Assembly: GCA_963727285.1 (NCBI GenBank)
Contig: CAVSFF010000003.1
Location: 62,001 to 126,000, forward strand
Length of the DNA: 64,000 nucleotides
From: CAITWD01 sp963727285
Lineage (GTDB): Bacteria; Actinomycetota; Thermoleophilia; Miltoncostaeales; Miltoncostaeaceae
Direction: 5' to 3'
Shown here: positions 61,609 through 64,000 of the stretch, in pieces
Position numbering within the stretch: position 1 is the stretch's first letter
How the letters are laid out: each line of letters starts with the position of its first letter
Notes under the pieces: model-generated
Told to the model about the DNA's origin: nothing
What the model saw: the letters and a program-made list of their open reading frames with translations, nothing else
Databases searched by the model: none
Translations under genes and position numbers: made by a program

Positions 61609-62231
61609 GCCGGCGCCGCAGGTGGGCGATCGGCATCATCGGCGTGCTGGCGGGACTGGCGGTCGCCTGGGCGATCATCGCCGCCATCATGCCCGCCTGG
61701 TATGCCCGGCTGTTGTATCCCCTCAACAACGTTCCGACGCTGCAGGCCGCGGCCCGGCGGGAGCGATTGGATCCGGCCCTCATCGCCGGCGTGATTCAGG
61801 TCGAGAGCAAGTGGGATCCCGGTGCGGTGTCCCACGCCGATGCGGTCGGCCTCATGCAACTCGAGCCCGAGACCGCGCGGTTCATCGCAAGCCACCCCAC
61901 CGCACCGGCAGGCGATCCGAACCGGCTGCAGGACCCGAATGTCAGCATCAACTACGGCGCGTGGTATCTGCGGTACCTGATCGACCAGACCGGCAGTGTC
62001 CCCGCGGCACTCGTCGCCTACAACGCCGGGCTCGAGAATCTTGCCGCCTGGCGCCGGCATGCGACGGCCGCCGGCCGGACCTTCCGCATCCCCGATGACG
62101 TCCCGTTCCCGGAGACCCGTGCGTTCGTGCACAACGTGCTCAACGACGCCGGCATCTACCGGCGCGCATATCCCGACGAACTCACACCACGCATCCCCGG
62201 CTACGCGGTGACCTCGACGACGTCCGGCTAG
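61605..62231 (+). CDS. Membrane-anchored lytic transglycosylase, Slt type
   Basis: A 208-residue protein with one N-terminal membrane helix (residues about 8-28) and a goose-lysozyme-like SLT domain. Catalytic Glu is in VIQVESKWDPGAVS, and GLMQLEPETA, INYGAWYLRYL and ALVAYNAGLEN complete the fold. It cuts glycan strands of peptidoglycan outside the cell. GTG overlaps the coaE stop. Shares CTAG with the convergent gene. Confidence 0.87.
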   Translation: MSRRRRWAIGIIGVLAGLAVAWAIIAAIMPAWYARLLYPLNNVPTLQAAARRERLDPALIAGVIQVESKWDPGAVSHADAVGLMQLEPETARFIASHPTAPAGDPNRLQDPNVSINYGAWYLRYLIDQTGSVPAALVAYNAGLENLAAWRRHATAAGRTFRIPDDVPFPETRAFVHNVLNDAGIYRRAYPDELTPRIPGYAVTSTTSG

Positions 62232-62620
62232 CGTCCGCCGGTCTGAATGAGCTCGATCCGGTATCCGTCGGGATCGCCGACGAAGCAGATCAGCGATCCA
62301 CCGGGGCCGCTGACATACGGCGGACGCTCGGGCTGGATGCCGAACTCCGCCAGTCGTGCGAGCTCGAGCTCGAGATCCGGAACCGCCAGCGCGATGTGGC
62401 CGTACCCGGTTCCCACGTCATACGGATCCGCGCGGCCGTCGTTGAGCGTGAGCTCGAGCCGGTTTCCATCCCCGGGGAGCCCGAGAAAGATGATCGTCGC
62501 CGTGTCGCCGCCGACCCGCTTGCGGTCCCGTTCCTCGAATCCGAGCGCGCGATAGAACGCCAGCGAGCGATCCTCGTCGAGGACGCGAATGCAGGTGTGC
62601 ATGATTTCCGTGGCCGCCAT
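62228..62620 (-). CDS. Glyoxalase I-like VOC-fold protein
   Basis: A 130-residue lactoylglutathione lyase-like protein built of two beta-alpha-beta modules: MHTCIRVLDEDRSLAFYRALGF, with a metal-site His, then RLELTLN, GHIALAVPDLE and FVGDPDGYRIELIQ with Glu. Metal ligands His, Glu, His and Glu are at the expected places. ATG 62620 has a perfect AAGGAGG. In actinobacteria lacking glutathione the substrate may differ. Confidence 0.86.
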   Translation of the reverse strand: MAATEIMHTCIRVLDEDRSLAFYRALGFEERDRKRVGGDTATIIFLGLPGDGNRLELTLNDGRADPYDVGTGYGHIALAVPDLELELARLAEFGIQPERPPYVSGPGGSLICFVGDPDGYRIELIQTGGR

Positions 62621-62669
62621 TGCGCCTCCTTCGGAGCCGGGATCGGTGGGTGCCAACCGCAATCAACGA

Positions 62670-62675
62670 TACCCT
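62670..62675 (+). promoter_or_regulatory. -10 element of uvrB
   Basis: TACCCT ends 7 nt before the ATG at 62683; leaderless type. No LexA-like box is visible in the short divergent region. Confidence 0.45.
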
Positions 62676-62682
62676 GGATGTC

Positions 62683-64000
62683 ATGTCCAAGCCGACCTTC
62701 GAAGTGTCCAGCGCATACGCACCGACCGGGGATCAGCCGCAGGCGATCGCCGAGCTGACGGCCGGGATCGATCGCGACGAGCGGTACCAGACGCTGCTCG
62801 GGGTCACGGGGTCCGGGAAGACCTTCACGATGGCCAACATCATCGCCGACACCGGTCGTCCCGCCCTGGTGATCGCCCACAACAAGACCCTTGCCGCCCA
62901 GCTGTGCAACGAGTTCCGCGAGTTCCTGCCCGGGGCCGCCGTCGAGTACTTCGTCAGCTACTACGACTATTACCAACCCGAGGCCTACATCGCGTCCTCG
63001 GACACCTACATCGAGAAGGACAGCTCGATCAACGACGAGATCGACCGTCTGCGCCATGCCGCGACGGCGTCACTGCTGGCGCGCCGAGATGTGGTGATCG
63101 TCGCGTCGGTGAGCTGTATCTATGGCATCGGGTCGCCCGAGGTCTACCGGAATCGGGTCGTAACCCTCACCGTCGGCGAGGAATACCCGCGCGAGGCACT
63201 GTTCCGCCGGCTCGTGGAAGTTCAGTACCAGCGCAACGACACGGTCCTCGAGCGCGGCCGCTTTCGGGTACGTGGCGATGCGATCGAAATCCAACCCGCC
63301 GATGCGCATACCGCCTACCGCATCTCGATGTTCGGCGACGAAGTCGAGCAGATCACGCACTTCGATCCGCTCACGGGGGAGGTACTGGCGACCCCGGGCC
63401 ACGTCGCGGTGTATCCGGCGACCCACTACATCACGCCCCCCGACGTGATCGACCGTTCGCTGAAGGAGATCCGTGCCGAGCTCGAGGCACAGGTGGCCCT
63501 CTTCGAAGGCCAAGGGAAGGTCGTCGAGGCCCATCGCCTCCGCCAGCGGACCGAGTACGACATGGAGATGATCCGGGAGCTCGGGTTCTGTTCGGGCATC
63601 GAGAACTACTCGCGGATCCTCGACGGTCGGGCGCCCGGGACACCGCCGCATACGCTCATCGATTTCTTCCCGAAGGATTTCATCTGCTTCATCGACGAGT
63701 CGCACAACACCATGGGACAGCTGCGCGGAATGTACGAGGGCGACCGTTCGCGCAAGCTCAACCTGATCGACTACGGATTTCGGATTCCGGCGGCACTCGA
63801 CAACCGCCCGCTGCAGTTCGACGAGTTTCTCGAGCGGGTGCCGCGGATCGTGTTCGTGTCGGCGACCCCGGGTGCGTTCGAGCAACGGGTGTCGGGTCAT
63901 ATCGTCGAGCAGATCATTCGGCCGACGGGCTTGGTCGACCCGGCGATCGACGTCCGCCCGACCACGGGTCAGATCGATGATCTGATCGGCGAAGTCAAAG
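62683..64000 (+). CDS. uvrB: UvrABC excinuclease subunit B, N-terminal part
   Basis: Runs off the end of the window; about 439 of the usual 660-700 residues are visible. It is the damage-verifying helicase-like subunit of nucleotide excision repair. Walker A is LLGVTGSGKTFT, then HNKTLAAQL, the beta-hairpin YYDYYQPEAY and EKDSSINDEIDRLRH (core SSINDEIDRL), Walker B FIDESHNT and YGFRIPAALDNRPL. The usual DESHVT reads DESHNT. Position after polA-rpsA-coaE matches the actinobacterial order. Confidence 0.95.
   Translation, partial: MSKPTFEVSSAYAPTGDQPQAIAELTAGIDRDERYQTLLGVTGSGKTFTMANIIADTGRPALVIAHNKTLAAQLCNEFREFLPGAAVEYFVSYYDYYQPEAYIASSDTYIEKDSSINDEIDRLRHAATASLLARRDVVIVASVSCIYGIGSPEVYRNRVVTLTVGEEYPREALFRRLVEVQYQRNDTVLERGRFRVRGDAIEIQPADAHTAYRISMFGDEVEQITHFDPLTGEVLATPGHVAVYPATHYITPPDVIDRSLKEIRAELEAQVALFEGQGKVVEAHRLRQRTEYDMEMIRELGFCSGIENYSRILDGRAPGTPPHTLIDFFPKDFICFIDESHNTMGQLRGMYEGDRSRKLNLIDYGFRIPAALDNRPLQFDEFLERVPRIVFVSATPGAFEQRVSGHIVEQIIRPTGLVDPAIDVRPTTGQIDDLIGEVK

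Noticed and set aside
1..64000. CRISPR arrays, insertion sequences, prophage or toxin-antitoxin modules
   Set aside because: I saw no regularly spaced repeats, transposase or integrase motifs, or typical toxin pairs on either strand.

Overview
The window is about 64 kb of GC-rich bacterial chromosome, dense with housekeeping genes and with no insertion sequence, prophage or CRISPR array that I can see. Gene order points to the Actinomycetota: tlyA-nadK-recN followed by pyrG, and polA followed by rpsA-coaE and uvrB, are classic actinobacterial orders. An F420-type LLM oxidoreductase and many apparently leaderless genes fit as well. A type IV pilus pilMNO operon in front of aroC, and a two-subunit glycyl-tRNA synthetase, suggest a deep branch such as Thermoleophilia rather than Streptomyces or Mycobacterium. 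The class-level placement is inference, not proof.

Layout. 1-2646: end of a pilus operon (pilM partial, pilN, pilO, one unknown exported protein). 3121-11808: one long operon with aroC, aroK, aroB and aroQ (shikimate pathway), a proline peptidase, EF-P, a large biotin carrier protein with a degenerate carboxyltransferase domain, accC, nusB and a tiny helical protein. 11805-12623: a degenerate EAL protein on the minus strand. 12781-22502: dxs, then tlyA-nadK-recN, then pyrG with an M20 peptidase, a Nudix hydrolase and a DUF3891 protein. 22482-25235: accessory genes (DUF429, small membrane protein, exported PDZ-TPR protein). 25272-28416: pyrimidine phosphorylase variant, mutM, P1-family peptidase. 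28413-36944: glutaredoxin, recO, glyQ-glyS-ppdK, pgi. 37044-43045: methyltransferase, a cell-wall pair (PBP4-type dacB and an L,D-transpeptidase), two genes of unknown or weakly known role, and a small CbiX chelatase. 43116-47301: unknown gene, dgt, dnaG and two small minus-strand genes. 47374-53002: stress and redox genes (quinone reductase, SRPBCC proteins, LLM oxidoreductase, aquaporin, GNAT, OsmC). 53003-54682: a gene-poor stretch with one membrane protein and tRNA-Leu(CAA). 54706-64000: malic enzyme, polA, a J-like protein, a membrane protein, rpsA, coaE, a lytic transglycosylase, a glyoxalase-fold protein and the start of uvrB.

Three global patterns stand out. First, at least 14 single-base frame breaks interrupt otherwise well-conserved genes (aroC, aroK, aroB, the biotin carrier, glyS, ppdK, an LLM oxidoreductase, polA, coaE). 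Twelve of them are +1, many in short runs of one base; uncorrected read errors are the likeliest cause. Second, thirteen genes have a TANNNT hexamer ending 6-9 nt before the start codon, usually with no ribosome binding site, as expected for leaderless mRNAs. Third, seven of twelve convergent gene pairs end in the same shared CTAG. The most interesting single gene is the efp-accC neighbour at 8049-9794, whose carboxyltransferase-like half has lost the metal-binding and carbamylated-lysine residues while its biotin domain is intact.
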